The translations under genes and the position numbers were made by a program. Under the pieces are notes generated by a model. The model did no database searches, was not told where the DNA came from, and was given only the letters and a program-made list of their open reading frames with translations. Below, piece by piece: positions 1 through 8,586 of a stretch of 64,000 bases of DNA. Position 1 is the first letter of the stretch; each line of letters opens with the position of its first letter. Source of the stretch: Embleya hyalina (lineage in GTDB: Bacteria > Actinomycetota > Actinomycetes > Streptomycetales > Streptomycetaceae); contig NZ_BIFH01000026.1 in assembly GCF_003967355.1 (NCBI RefSeq), positions 224,129 to 288,128 of the forward strand. Direction: 5' to 3'.

Positions 1-1
1 A

Positions 2-106
2 TGGGCGGTGACCGACCCGGAGGGCCGAGCCGTCGGCGTCCTGACCCCCGAGTCCCTGCGCGCCGTGCTCACCGACACCGACCGCCCGATCGGCGCGGCG
101 GCGTAA
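2..106 (+). CDS. CBS-domain protein, C-terminal end only
   Basis: The window opens inside a reading frame that runs from base 2 to a TAA at 104-106, giving the last 34 residues of a protein. The pattern DPEGRAVGVLTPESLRAVL followed by a short tail looks like the last strand and helix of a CBS domain. Such domains end the ATPase subunits of glycine-betaine/choline (OpuCA/ProV-like) transporters, where they sense ionic strength or nucleotides. Only this end is visible, so the assignment to a transporter ATPase rather than another CBS protein is inference. The next gene converges on it from the opposite strand. Confidence 0.5.
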   Translation, partial: WAVTDPEGRAVGVLTPESLRAVLTDTDRPIGAAA

Positions 107-271
107 CTTCCGACCATCCGACGGCGGTTCGTGCGGTACGGGGTCCGTACCGCACGAACACCCGCGTGCCGCACCACGATCCGCCGTCGATTCGCGCATT
201 GCCCGTGGGCCGTGCGCCGTTGCGGGCCCGACCCGGTCCGCGACCGACCCGACCCGCGACCGACCCCGACC

Positions 272-1387
272 CTAGACCCGCTCCGGGACGGTGATCGCCG
301 GATAGTCCACGTAGCCGCGCGCACCGCCGCCGTACACATCCGCCACCGGCGGCGGGGCCGGCGGCAGCCCCCGGGCGATCCGCTCCGGCAGGTCGGGGTT
401 GGTGATGAACAACCGCCCGAACGCCACCACGTCGGCGAGGCCGTCGGCGATCAGACGCTCGCCGATGGCCGGGTCGACCGGGGTCGGGCCGTTGTGGTTC
501 GCGATCAACATGCCGGACCAGCGCGGCCGCAGGTCGGCGAGCGCCGCGTAGGCACCACGTTCGAGGACGTGCAGGTAGGCCAGGCCGATCGGATCCAGCG
601 TGTCGACCAGCGCGCGGTAGGTGCCGCGCGCGTCCGGCTCCACGAGTTGGTTCTCCGGGTTGTCCGGCGAGATCCGCAGCCCCACCCGGTCCGCGCCGAT
701 CTCCGCCACCACCGCCCCCACCACCTCGAACACGAAACGCAGCCGGTTCTCCCGCGAACCGCCGTAGCGGTCGGTGCGCAGGTTGCTGTTCTCGGCCAGG
801 AACTGCTGGAACAGGTACCCGTTGGCGCCGTGGATCTCGACGCCGTCGAACCCGGCCTCGATCGCGCGACGTGCGGCGCGGGCGAACGCAGCGACCACCT
901 CGGCGATTTCGGCGACGGTCAGCGCACGCGGGGTGACGTGCGGGAGCAGGCCGTCGCGGGTGTGGATCGGCGCTTCGGTGATCCGCACCGCCGACGGCGC
1001 GGTGGGCGTCTCGCCGTCCAGGGTCACCGGATGGGTCATCCGGCCCACATGCCACAGCTGGGCGAAGATCCGCCCACCCGCGTCGTGCACGGCGGTGGTG
1101 ACCTCGCGCCACCGGGCCGCCTGTTCGTCCGTACGCAGCGCCGGAATGCCCGGTCCGGCCTTGCCGAGCGGGTGCACCGAGATGCCCTCGGTGATCAACA
1201 GCCCGGCGCCGGCGCGCTGTCGGTAGTAGGTGGCGGCGAAAGCGCTCGGCACGCCGGTGGCGTCGTCGGCGCGGCCTCGGGTCATCGGGGCCATCGCGAT
1301 CCGGTTGGGCAGATCCAGGCGGCCGTGGCGATAGCGGGTCAGCAGCGGGTTGGCGGTGCGGGTCGGGGAAGTCAACGCGGTATCCAT
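272..1387 (-). CDS. Old yellow enzyme family alkene reductase (NemA-like)
   Basis: A 371-residue flavoenzyme of the old yellow enzyme family. Members use FMN and NAD(P)H to reduce activated C=C bonds (enals, enones, nitro-olefins, maleimides) in the cytoplasm. Seen here: the N-terminal flavin-site segment NRIAMAPMTRGRA, the HVGRMTHP segment, the substrate-anion pair in EIHGANGYLFQQF (His and Asn three apart), the RTDRYGGSRENR loop and a C-terminal FGRLFITNPDLPERI phosphate-binding strand. Length is normal for the family. It lies 49 bp downstream of a RidA-family gene on the same strand, and a MarR regulator diverges from that pair. This suggests an electrophile- or quinone-responsive unit. 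The ATG at 1387 starts the conserved N-terminus. Confidence 0.93.
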   Translation of the reverse strand: MDTALTSPTRTANPLLTRYRHGRLDLPNRIAMAPMTRGRADDATGVPSAFAATYYRQRAGAGLLITEGISVHPLGKAGPGIPALRTDEQAARWREVTTAVHDAGGRIFAQLWHVGRMTHPVTLDGETPTAPSAVRITEAPIHTRDGLLPHVTPRALTVAEIAEVVAAFARAARRAIEAGFDGVEIHGANGYLFQQFLAENSNLRTDRYGGSRENRLRFVFEVVGAVVAEIGADRVGLRISPDNPENQLVEPDARGTYRALVDTLDPIGLAYLHVLERGAYAALADLRPRWSGMLIANHNGPTPVDPAIGERLIADGLADVVAFGRLFITNPDLPERIARGLPPAPPPVADVYGGGARGYVDYPAITVPERV

Positions 1388-1436
1388 TCCTGTGGTGATC
1401 GTGGTCGGGTGGCCCGGTGGTGACGGTTTCGCGGAC

Positions 1437-1871
1437 TCAGCGGTCCAGCGCGGTGACCTCCACCTCGATCAGCCAGTCGGGCCGGGCCAGGGAGGAGACC
1501 TCGACGAGGGTGTCCGCCGGGTACGGCAGGGACAGGAACTCCTCGCGCAGCCGGATCACCTCGTCCAGGTTCTCCGCCATGTTCCGGACGTAGATGCCGA
1601 CCTTGACCACGTCGGCGAAGGTCGCCCCGGCCTCGGCGAGCACCCGCTCCACGTTGCGGAAGGCCTGCCGCCCCTGGGCGAGGAAGCCGCCGTCGACGGT
1701 GCCTCCGCCCTCGTCGAACCCGGCCTGCCCGGATACGAAGATCAGGCCGCCGGCGCGGACGGCCTGGGAGATGCGGTACGGCTCGTACCAGTCGGGGGTG
1801 GTCGCGACGCGCTCGATCCGGGCGCGGACGGTGTCGGTGGCGGCGTCGTCGTGGGCGGTGGTGACGGTCAT
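1437..1871 (-). CDS. RidA/YjgF family protein
   Basis: A 144-residue RidA-like protein. RidA family members form trimers and commonly deaminate reactive enamine/imine intermediates; many paralogues have unknown substrates. Seen: the AGGLIFVSGQAGFD strand pair, the VKVGIYVRNM segment carrying the family's conserved arginine, and the terminal IEVEVTALDR strand. The frame stays open far upstream, but the ATG at 1871 has TTGGAG at a good distance and begins the homologous region, so it is preferred. It is probably the first gene of a two-gene operon with the ene-reductase. The upstream region carries a dense set of TGCATG repeats shared with the divergent MarR gene. Confidence 0.85.
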   Translation of the reverse strand: MTVTTAHDDAATDTVRARIERVATTPDWYEPYRISQAVRAGGLIFVSGQAGFDEGGGTVDGGFLAQGRQAFRNVERVLAEAGATFADVVKVGIYVRNMAENLDEVIRLREEFLSLPYPADTLVEVSSLARPDWLIEVEVTALDR

Positions 1872-1890
1872 CGCATGCTCCAAGGTCAAA

Positions 1891-1954
1891 AGAATCTGCA
1901 TGCACATGCATGATTTGCTTGCGCATGCATAATCTGGCACTGCATGTAATCTGC
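1891..1954. promoter_or_regulatory. Probable MarR operator between RidA/ene-reductase and marR
   Basis: The 162-bp divergent intergenic region contains a perfect 6-2-6 inverted repeat, TGCATG-CA-CATGCA at 1897-1910, bounded by AATC on the left and GATT on the right. Further TGCAT(G)ATT/AATCTG-like copies start at 1907, 1926 and 1941. The cluster is AT-rich against a very GC-rich background. Its position suits autoregulation and control of the ene-reductase operon by the adjacent MarR protein; that link is inferred. Confidence 0.55.
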
Positions 1955-2033
1955 TGTCAACAGCGAATCGATCCACGCTCGGCCCACCGACGGCCGGACA
2001 CGGGATCGACGGGGCCGGAGAAGGGACGGGGTC

Positions 2034-2459
2034 ATGGACGCGAGGCTCTGGGAGCAGGTCGTCGTGCTGCACGCGCGCGTCGAGCACGACCTCGGTCGGA
2101 CACTTCAGCGACGACACGGCATCGGCCTGTCCGAGTACCGCGCGCTGTCCCGACTCGCGGTCGCGCCCGACGGCGAGTTGCGGATGCAGGAGTTGGCCGA
2201 CTCGATCGGGCTCAACCAGAGTTCGGTCAGCCGCCTCGCGGTCCGGCTGGAGACCGACGGCCTCACCCGACGCGACCTGTGTCCCAAGGACCGCCGAGGG
2301 GTGTACACGGTGATCACGGACGACGGCCGCGCCCGTCTGACCGAGGCGGGCCGAACCTACGCCCAGGCCCTGACCACGGCCCTGGAAAAGGCCGCCACCG
2401 ACCCCCAGCTGGCAGAGGTGGCGACGGCCCTGGGCGCCGTCCCGGCCCCGGTGGGCTGA
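2034..2459 (+). CDS. MarR family transcriptional regulator
   Basis: A 141-residue winged-helix regulator. The N-terminal dimer helix (residues 1-30) is followed by the DNA-binding core: LSEYRALSRLAV, the recognition helix region ADSIGLNQSSVSRLAVRLE (about residues 63-80), and the wing DRRGVYTVITDDGRARL. These are standard MarR landmarks. MarR proteins usually repress a divergent operon and release DNA on binding a phenolic or electrophilic ligand, or on cysteine oxidation. Here the divergent operon is the RidA/ene-reductase pair. The start is the ATG after the purine-rich GAAGGGACGGGG. Confidence 0.9.
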   Translation: MDARLWEQVVVLHARVEHDLGRTLQRRHGIGLSEYRALSRLAVAPDGELRMQELADSIGLNQSSVSRLAVRLETDGLTRRDLCPKDRRGVYTVITDDGRARLTEAGRTYAQALTTALEKAATDPQLAEVATALGAVPAPVG

Positions 2460-2545
2460 GCCCGCGAAAAACGGGGCCTCGAGCGCGGCCGGAACACGAG
2501 CCGATCACCGGCCGGCCCATACCCACGCTCGGCTCGGCGGCCCGT

Positions 2546-3586
2546 TCAGCGTCCGGCCAGGAAGCGCCGCTGGTCGGCCAGATAGCCGTCGACGAACAGG
2601 TCGCGCGGTGCGAAGACCGCGGTGAGGAAGGTCTTCGTCTCCGAGCCCTCGATGTCCGCGTCGACCATCGAGTGCGCCGCGTCCGGGTAGTGACGTACCG
2701 TCAGTTCGGCCCGCCCGGCGAGCAGTTTGCGATACTCCGCCTCGGTCTCGGCCACGTCCACGTTCACGTCGTGCCCCCCGAGCATCAGCAGCACCGGAAC
2801 CCGCACCCCGGCCAGGTCCGCGCTCGCGTCGGCTCCGGCGTTCTTGCGCACGAAGTTCCACCGGTCCGCCGACATGGTCGCCGCCGAGCCCAGCGCGGCG
2901 CGGTACTCCTGGTGCCCCGCACCCCGCTCGATCAGCCGCCGAGTCTCGTCGCTGCGCCGGACCTCGGTGTCGATCCGGGCCTGCGACGCGTGCTCCGCGC
3001 GCAACTCGGCGAGCAGGTTGAACCGGCCCTGCCGCAGCCAGTTGATCGCCGGCGACACGGCGATCACGAACTTCACGTCGGGCGTGCGCGCCGCCACCTT
3101 CGGCAGCACCCAGCCCGCCTGACTGGCACCCCACAGGCCGACCCGCGCATGATCCACGTCCGGCCGGGACCGGCTCCAGGCGATCGCCGCCTCGGTCTCC
3201 CGGGCCCGGTCCTCCATGCTCTGGTCGAGCCAGTTGCCCGGTGACCCGGACACGCCCGGCTTGTTCCAGGACAGCGTCGCGTAGCCGGCCCGCGCGTACG
3301 CCTCCATCTGCGGCCGATAGAAGCCGTCGTTGGTGGCGTTCCGGGCCCCGTCGCCGTGTACGAGGAGCACCAGGCCGTACGGACCACGTCCGTGCGTGGG
3401 TTTGGCCAGCACGCCGTCCAGTCGCTGCGCGCCGTCGTGGAACACGATCCGCTCCTCCCTCAGGTCGTAGGTGTTGGCCCGGTCCGCGTACACCACCGCG
3501 CCCAGTCCCACCGTGAGCAGCAGGGCGAGGATCGCCGCGCAGATGGTCAGCACCCGATGGCGTCGAACGAACCCGCGGATCCCCAT
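2546..3586 (-). CDS. Membrane-anchored alpha/beta hydrolase
   Basis: A 346-residue hydrolase with an N-terminal signal anchor: basic residues at 5-11, then a hydrophobic stretch at about 13-34. It is therefore probably tethered outside the membrane. The alpha/beta hydrolase fold is recognised by LVLLVHGDG (oxyanion strand), the nucleophile elbow GASQAGW with Ser155, an acid in GGHD (Asp273) and the histidine in PDAAHSM (His305). It resembles dienelactone-hydrolase/DUF-type esterases; the substrate is unknown. The start ATG follows GGGAG. A TTGCGT/TGATAG-like promoter can be read on the minus strand in the AT-rich gap to the divergent GNAT gene. Confidence 0.85.
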   Translation of the reverse strand: MGIRGFVRRHRVLTICAAILALLLTVGLGAVVYADRANTYDLREERIVFHDGAQRLDGVLAKPTHGRGPYGLVLLVHGDGARNATNDGFYRPQMEAYARAGYATLSWNKPGVSGSPGNWLDQSMEDRARETEAAIAWSRSRPDVDHARVGLWGASQAGWVLPKVAARTPDVKFVIAVSPAINWLRQGRFNLLAELRAEHASQARIDTEVRRSDETRRLIERGAGHQEYRAALGSAATMSADRWNFVRKNAGADASADLAGVRVPVLLMLGGHDVNVDVAETEAEYRKLLAGRAELTVRHYPDAAHSMVDADIEGSETKTFLTAVFAPRDLFVDGYLADQRRFLAGR

Positions 3587-3748
3587 GTCGTCATCTCCCT
3601 TCGAACAACGTCTGCGATACCGAATCTATCAAATCACAAACGCTCGTGACGCAAACGAACGTTTTCACTTCTGCATATACTGGCCTCGGATGGCCCGGCC
3701 ACAGCCCCACTCGCCCGTCGGGCGCCACCCACCGGCCCGGAGGCGGCA

Positions 3749-4426
3749 ATGGACCAGGAACGGACACCACACCCACACGACGGCCCGAAGCCCCCCGGCC
3801 CGCACCGGCCGCACCCCGGCCCACCGGCGATCGGCCGCGGCCTGCCGGACGGCACACGGCGGCGCGCGGCCGAGCTGTACTGGGAGGCGTTCGGTCGCAA
3901 GTTGGGCGCCGGCCTGGGCCCCGCCGAGGCCGGGATCGCGTTCCTGGCCGAACACCTGCACCCGGACCGCGCCGTGGTCGCGACCCGGAACGGCGAACTG
4001 GTCGGCCTGGCCGGCTACACCCACGGTGGCCGCGGCCTGACCGGCGGAACCGCCGGCGACGTGCTCCGTGCCTACGGCGGAATCCGCGCGCTGCCCCGGC
4101 TCGCCGTCCTCGCCCTGTTCGAACGTCGGCCCGGGCATGGGGAGTTGGTGATGGACGGCATCTGCGTCGACGCGGCGCAGCGCGGCACGGGCGTCGGCGG
4201 CCTGCTCCTCGACGAGGTCGCCGCCGTGGCTCGCGAGCTCGGCTGTCGGCGGATCCGGCTCGATGTGATCGACGTCAACCCTCGGGCCCGGGCGCTCTAC
4301 GAGCGGCACGGCTTCGTGGCGACCTCGACCCAGCGAACTCCCTTTCTGCGCGCGCTGATGGGCTTCGGCGCGGTGACCACGATGGTCCGCCGGGTCGAGC
4401 CCGCGCGTCCGGGCGGGCTCGGGTGA
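3749..4426 (+). CDS. GNAT family N-acetyltransferase
   Basis: A 225-residue acetyltransferase with a proline- and histidine-rich N-terminal extension of about 28 residues before the GNAT fold. Motif A, the acetyl-CoA pyrophosphate loop, reads VDAAQRGTGVGGLLLDEV, with the preceding strand GELVMDGICVD. Motif B is NPRARALYERHGF. The acceptor substrate cannot be told from sequence. The ATG has GGAGG six bases upstream. A good TATACT -10 hexamer lies at 3676-3681. The gene diverges from the membrane hydrolase and is followed by the PaaX-like regulator after 38 bp. Confidence 0.88.
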   Translation: MDQERTPHPHDGPKPPGPHRPHPGPPAIGRGLPDGTRRRAAELYWEAFGRKLGAGLGPAEAGIAFLAEHLHPDRAVVATRNGELVGLAGYTHGGRGLTGGTAGDVLRAYGGIRALPRLAVLALFERRPGHGELVMDGICVDAAQRGTGVGGLLLDEVAAVARELGCRRIRLDVIDVNPRARALYERHGFVATSTQRTPFLRALMGFGAVTTMVRRVEPARPGGLG

Positions 4427-4464
4427 GTGCGAGGGCACGGGTGCGGCGCTCGTATGCTCGGAAC

Positions 4465-5334
4465 ATGCCAGGAACGCCGGACACGGGCCGCGTCGAAATC
4501 CCCACCCGCACCCTCGTACACGCGCTCGTACACGGCGACGGCAGCGTCGACACCGGGGAGCTGTACACCGTCGCGGGCGCGCTCGGCATGTCCGACCAGC
4601 AGGTGCGACTGTGCGTCAAGCGCCTGGTCGCCGAGGGCCGCTTCACCCACGAGGGACGCGGACGCAAGGCGGTGCTCAGGGCGACCGAGGATGCCCGACG
4701 CACACTCGAACCCAACGTCGAGTTCGTGCGGCACGCGTTTCGCCAGGATCGGGGCGAGGCGCCGTGGGACGGCGCGTGGCGGCTGGTCGCGTTCGCGATC
4801 CCGGAGTCCGCACGATCGGCACGCGACGCGCTGCGCGACACGATCGTGTGGCTGGGCGGCGCGGCACTGCACGGCGGGCTGTACGCGGGCGCCAACGACT
4901 GGACCGAGCTGATCTCGGCCGAGGCACACCGCCTCGGCGTGTCCGACGCGGTCACCCAGCTCACCAGCCGAGACCTGCGCATCGGCGCGATCGACCAACC
5001 ACGGTCCCTGGCCGCCAAGTTGTGGCCACTGGACGAAATCGCCGGACGCTACGCCCGGTTGCTCGAAATCGTCCGCCCCCGCTTGGCCCGCCTGCAATCG
5101 GGCAACGACTTCACCGACGTCGAACTACTCACCATCGGCGTCGAGTTGGGCGTCGAATTCAGCCGTGCGATCGAACCGGACCCCCTCCTGCCCCCGGAAC
5201 TCCTACCCACCCCATGGCCCGGCCGGCAGGCCCGCACCCTGCTCACCCAGGCCTGGTCGACACTGTCCGAACAGGATCAAACGAACACAACGCACAGGCT
5301 GTACCGCCTGTACGAGGACCTGTCCCGCCCCTGA
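4465..5334 (+). CDS. PaaX-family transcriptional regulator
   Basis: A 289-residue protein matching the PaaX layout. An N-terminal winged helix (residues 15-65, including the helix pair LGMSDQQVRLCVKRLVAEGR) is followed by the central PaaX domain with WDGAWRLVAFAIPES and LGGAALHGGLYAG. The C-terminal PaaX domain follows (ending near LTQAWSTLSEQDQ). PaaX represses phenylacetate catabolism in several bacteria and binds phenylacetyl-CoA; actinobacterial paralogues often control other pathways, and no paa genes are present here. The frame is open upstream, but the ATG at 4465 precedes the first conserved helix. Confidence 0.85.
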   Translation: MPGTPDTGRVEIPTRTLVHALVHGDGSVDTGELYTVAGALGMSDQQVRLCVKRLVAEGRFTHEGRGRKAVLRATEDARRTLEPNVEFVRHAFRQDRGEAPWDGAWRLVAFAIPESARSARDALRDTIVWLGGAALHGGLYAGANDWTELISAEAHRLGVSDAVTQLTSRDLRIGAIDQPRSLAAKLWPLDEIAGRYARLLEIVRPRLARLQSGNDFTDVELLTIGVELGVEFSRAIEPDPLLPPELLPTPWPGRQARTLLTQAWSTLSEQDQTNTTHRLYRLYEDLSRP

Positions 5335-5440
5335 TCCGGCACCGAGGACGAAACCCACCACGCGCACCACACGCTCGGTCGTACGAAGAGCCGTGCCGGG
5401 ACCGGATATTCGGTGTCCGTGCGCCCCGTGAGGACGCAAG

Positions 5441-6022
5441 ATGGTGCGCATGACTCTGGCCACCCCCGTACTGCGTACCGCTCGCCTGCGGCTGCGCCCC
5501 TTCACCGACGCCGACACGGACTCCCTCTTCGCGCTGCACAGCAGCACCTACGTGATGCGCTACTGGGACTCCCCGCCGTGGACCGAACGGGCCCGCGCCG
5601 AGCGGTTCGTCGGGATGTGCCGGACGATGGCGGACGACGGCACCGGGGCCCGCGTGGCCATCGACCGTGCCTCCGATGGGGCCTTCGTCGGCTGGTGCGG
5701 TCTGACCGCATGGGACGAGGACTGTCGCAGCGCGTCGTTGGGCTACTGTCTCGGCGATGCGATGTGGGGACACGGCTTCGCGACGGAGGCCGCGCACGCC
5801 GTGCTGCGGTGGGCGTTCGAGACGCTGGACCTGAATCGGGTTCAGGCCGAGACCGATACGCGCAACGTGGCATCCGCCCGGGTCCTGGAAAAGATGGGAT
5901 TCGTGCGGGAAGGCACGCTGCGGGAGGACTGCGTCGTGAACGGCGAGGTATCCGACTCGTGGGTGTTCGGGTTGCTCAGGCGGGAGTGGCAGCCGTCGGC
6001 TGTGCCGGATCCGGTCGCGTAG
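5441..6022 (+). CDS. GNAT acetyltransferase, RimJ/RimL type
   Basis: A 193-residue protein of the RimJ/RimL subgroup, whose members acetylate protein N-termini, ribosomal proteins or small amines. The hallmark N-terminus TARLRLRPFTDADTDSLF and the later blocks LGYCLGDAMWGHGFATEA, LNRVQAETDTRN and SARVLEKMGFVREGTLRE are all present. Length is typical. Two ATGs are possible (5441 and 5450); the first has GAGG eight bases upstream. It is followed closely by a broken aldo-keto reductase/SDR remnant. Confidence 0.88.
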   Translation: MVRMTLATPVLRTARLRLRPFTDADTDSLFALHSSTYVMRYWDSPPWTERARAERFVGMCRTMADDGTGARVAIDRASDGAFVGWCGLTAWDEDCRSASLGYCLGDAMWGHGFATEAAHAVLRWAFETLDLNRVQAETDTRNVASARVLEKMGFVREGTLREDCVVNGEVSDSWVFGLLRREWQPSAVPDPVA

Positions 6023-6056
6023 TTCACGTCGACGGCCCGGGCCGCGGGCAATCGGC

Positions 6057-6250
6057 GTGACCGCCGCGCGGGTGGCGATCGCCCGGACCCGGGCGAAGTC
6101 GCGCGCCGTACACCCGATCATCGGCGCCCGCTCGGTCGAGCAACCGCGCGACAACCTCGGCGCCGCGAACGTGGTGTTGCCCGAGCACGCGCTCGGCCGG
6201 TTGAACGCGGCGACCGAGTCCGCCGCCGGATTCCCGACCGACTTCGTCGC
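6057..6250 (+). pseudogene. Aldo-keto reductase remnant (C-terminal fragment)
   Basis: This frame encodes only the last part of an aldo-keto reductase. VAIARTRAKSRAVHPIIGARS matches the segment that binds the NADPH phosphate, and RDNLGAANVVLPEHALGRLNAAT matches the C-terminal helix of the YajO/Tas-like group. The barrel and all catalytic residues (Asp, Tyr, Lys, His) are absent. The reading frame runs straight into the start of an SDR sequence with no stop. It therefore looks like a deletion scar rather than a functional gene. Confidence 0.65.
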
Positions 6251-6890
6251 GTCCCCGATCTCGCTCGTCACCGGAGCCAATCGCGGCATCGGCCACGAGG
6301 CGGCCCGCCGACTGGGCCTGCACCGTGCCGGTCGGCGCGCGCTCCGAGGACGCCGCCGAGACCGCCGCGCGCGAACTGCGCGCGGCGAGCCCGGCCGCCC
6401 TTCCCCTGCTCCTGGACGTGACCGACGCGGTCGGCGTGCGGCGCGCCGCCGCCGAGGTCGAGCGGCGTTTCGGCGTACTCGACGCGCTGGTCGACAGCAC
6501 GGAGATCACCTACGACACCCGGCAACGCGCCGTCACCGCCCACCCGGACGTGGTGGCCAAGGCGACCGACACCAATCCGTACGGGCCGTGGCGCACGACA
6601 CAGGCGTTCCTGCCCCCGCTGCGCCGCTCGGCGCACCCGCGCATCGTCGACGTGAGCAGCGCGGCCGCGTCCCCGACCGACATGGGTGGCGGCACCCCCA
6701 TCGACATGGGCTGCCCGGGCGGCCGCCCGATCGAAGCCGGCGCGAAGGGCATCGTCCGGGCCGCCACCCTCCCCGACTCGGTCCCCACGGGCGCCTTCTT
6801 CCGCGACACCCACCCCCTGCCCCGGCAGAACGTCGCCGAACGCGCCCACCGCTCCGACACCGGCGCGGGACAGCGTCGGCCGACGACTCG
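6251..6890 (+). pseudogene. Short-chain dehydrogenase remnant with frameshift and internal deletion
   Basis: The dinucleotide-binding start SLVTGANRGIGHEAARRLG lies in one frame. The continuation VPVGARSEDAAETAARELRA, DVTDAVGVRRAAAEVERRFG and HPRIVDVSSAAAS lies in another, so a frameshift near 6320 splits the gene. After DMGGGTP the sequence jumps to the C-terminal DMGCPGGRPIEAGAKGIVRAA block, so the YxxxK catalytic region is missing. The normal NNAG motif reads DSTE. Both the frameshift and the deletion argue for a decayed SDR gene. Confidence 0.75.
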
Positions 6891-7014
6891 GTCCGATCGG
6901 CGTGCGCGTCGAACGTGCGGGCTCCGGTGTGCCGGGCCTCCCGTGCACGAGAATCCACCCGCGGCCGTGCAACCATCGAGGCCGTGAGGCCCGGGTGCAG
7001 AGGGAGTAGTGGTC

Positions 7015-8397
7015 GTGGACGTCGAGCAGTTCGCCGTGGTGCTCGGGGAGCGGATGGGGCGCCCTCGACGCAACGAGCGCCGGTCCCGTGGTGAACGGTT
7101 GTCCGACGCGCTGCGCGACCTGGTCGAGGGCGGCGAGTTGCTGGCCGAGACCCGCCTGCCGTCCGAGCGCGCGCTCGCCGACGCCCTCGGGTTCAGCCGG
7201 GGCACCGTCGCGACCGCCTATCTCTCGCTGCACCGGATCGGCCTGGTCGAGCGCCGCCACGGCAGCGGGTCCTACGTGCGCGCCGGCGGCCGGCCGACCT
7301 TCGCCCGCTGGCTGCGCGAGGGCACCATCGTCGTCGACCTGGCCAAGGCCGCCGTCCCCGACACCTCGCTCCTGCCGCACACCGCGCTGCGGGTCGAGGA
7401 CCTGCTCGACTCCCGTCCCCCGGACGGCTACGGGCCGACCGGAGACCCGCGGCTGCGCGAGCTGATCGCGGCGCACGAGTTGCCCGCCGGCTTCAGCGCC
7501 GACGACGTCGTGGTGACCTCCGGGGCGCAGCAGGCGATCCATTTGATCGCCGACGCGCTGCTCGTACCCGGCGACCGGGTCCTGGTCGAGCCGACCACGT
7601 ATCCCGGGATGCTCGCGGCGGTGTACCGCTTCGGCGCCGAGGCGATCCCGGTCCCGGGCGACCGCCACGGCTTCGACCCGGAGGCGCTGCGCGCGGCGAT
7701 CCGCCGGTACCGGCCCGCCTACGTGTTCTCGCTGCCGGTGCACAACCCGACCGGCGCGGTGGTCTCGGCCCGACGGGCGAAGGCGATCGCCCGGGTCGCC
7801 GCCGAGGAGGGCGGGCTCCTGGTCGAGGACCGCACGCTCGCGAGCCTGGCCGACGGGCCGGTGGCCTCGGCGGTCGAGCACGTGTCGGACCGTACGGTCT
7901 GCCTGGGCTCGTTGTCCAAGACCACGTGGGGCGGCCTGCGCCTGGGCTGGATCGCCGCGCCCCCGGGCGTGCGCTCGCTCCTCGTGGAGGCCAAACAACG
8001 CACCGACCTGGCCACCTCGACCCTGGACCAACAGCTGGCGATCCACCTGCTGCGCGACCCGGGCCGCCCGGCCCGGGTCGGCGCGTGGTTCGCCGATCTG
8101 ACCCGGCGCCGCGACCACTTCACCGCCGAACTCGCCGAGCGCCTGCCCGACTGGGAGTGGACGACGCCGCGCGGCGGCCTGTCCCTGTGGGCCCGACTGC
8201 CCGGCGTGGACGGCGAGGACTTCGTCGCCACCGCCCTGCGCCACGGCGTCGCGGTCTCCCCCGGCGCGGTCTTCGCCCCCGCACCGCACACCGCCGGCGA
8301 CCGCATCCGCCTCGGCTACGCCTGGCCCGAACCGGTCCTGTCCCAGGCGGTGGACCTCCTCGAAGCCGCCTGGCGCGAGACCCCGAAGAAGGCCTGA
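7015..8397 (+). CDS. MocR/GntR-type regulator with aminotransferase domain
   Basis: A 460-residue MocR-family regulator. Residues about 20-90 form a GntR winged helix (LPSERALADALGFSRGTVATAYLSL, then GLVERRHGSGSYV). The rest is a fold-type I aminotransferase-like domain with HNPTGAVVS and the PLP-lysine strand GSLSKTTWGGLRLGWI. MocR proteins bind PLP and usually control a neighbouring amino-acid, GABA or vitamin B6 gene. Here the likely target is the branched-chain aminotransferase 258 bp downstream, preceded by a symmetric four-half-site operator. GTG 7015 is chosen because AGGGAG sits eight bases upstream; GTG 7009 would be too close. Confidence 0.9.
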   Translation: MDVEQFAVVLGERMGRPRRNERRSRGERLSDALRDLVEGGELLAETRLPSERALADALGFSRGTVATAYLSLHRIGLVERRHGSGSYVRAGGRPTFARWLREGTIVVDLAKAAVPDTSLLPHTALRVEDLLDSRPPDGYGPTGDPRLRELIAAHELPAGFSADDVVVTSGAQQAIHLIADALLVPGDRVLVEPTTYPGMLAAVYRFGAEAIPVPGDRHGFDPEALRAAIRRYRPAYVFSLPVHNPTGAVVSARRAKAIARVAAEEGGLLVEDRTLASLADGPVASAVEHVSDRTVCLGSLSKTTWGGLRLGWIAAPPGVRSLLVEAKQRTDLATSTLDQQLAIHLLRDPGRPARVGAWFADLTRRRDHFTAELAERLPDWEWTTPRGGLSLWARLPGVDGEDFVATALRHGVAVSPGAVFAPAPHTAGDRIRLGYAWPEPVLSQAVDLLEAAWRETPKKA

Positions 8398-8511
8398 CCC
8401 ACCCCCGCCCCTCCGGCGCCGCACGGGCCACGAACGCCCGTACCCCCGGCGCTTCTTCGGCCTGCCCAGGATCGAATCGGCGCCGGCCCGTCCGATCCGT
8501 GAACACCCCCT

Positions 8512-8586
8512 AGTGGACCAATATCGATGCGACTAATGTGCCACTTGGCAAGTGGCACATCGACACACTCGCCAATGATCCACTTT
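8512..8586. promoter_or_regulatory. Symmetric four-half-site operator upstream of ilvE-like gene
   Basis: Bases 8536-8560 form a perfect 25-bp palindrome (12-bp arms around one central G at 8548). Four AGTGG half-sites lie at 8512-8516 (+), 8541-8545 (-), 8551-8555 (+) and 8580-8584 (-). They are exactly symmetric about base 8548, and same-orientation copies are 39 bp apart. The outer copies read AGTGGACCAAT and, on the minus strand, AAAGTGGATCAT. MocR regulators typically bind spaced direct and inverted copies of short motifs, so the upstream MocR gene is the obvious candidate. Confidence 0.7.
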
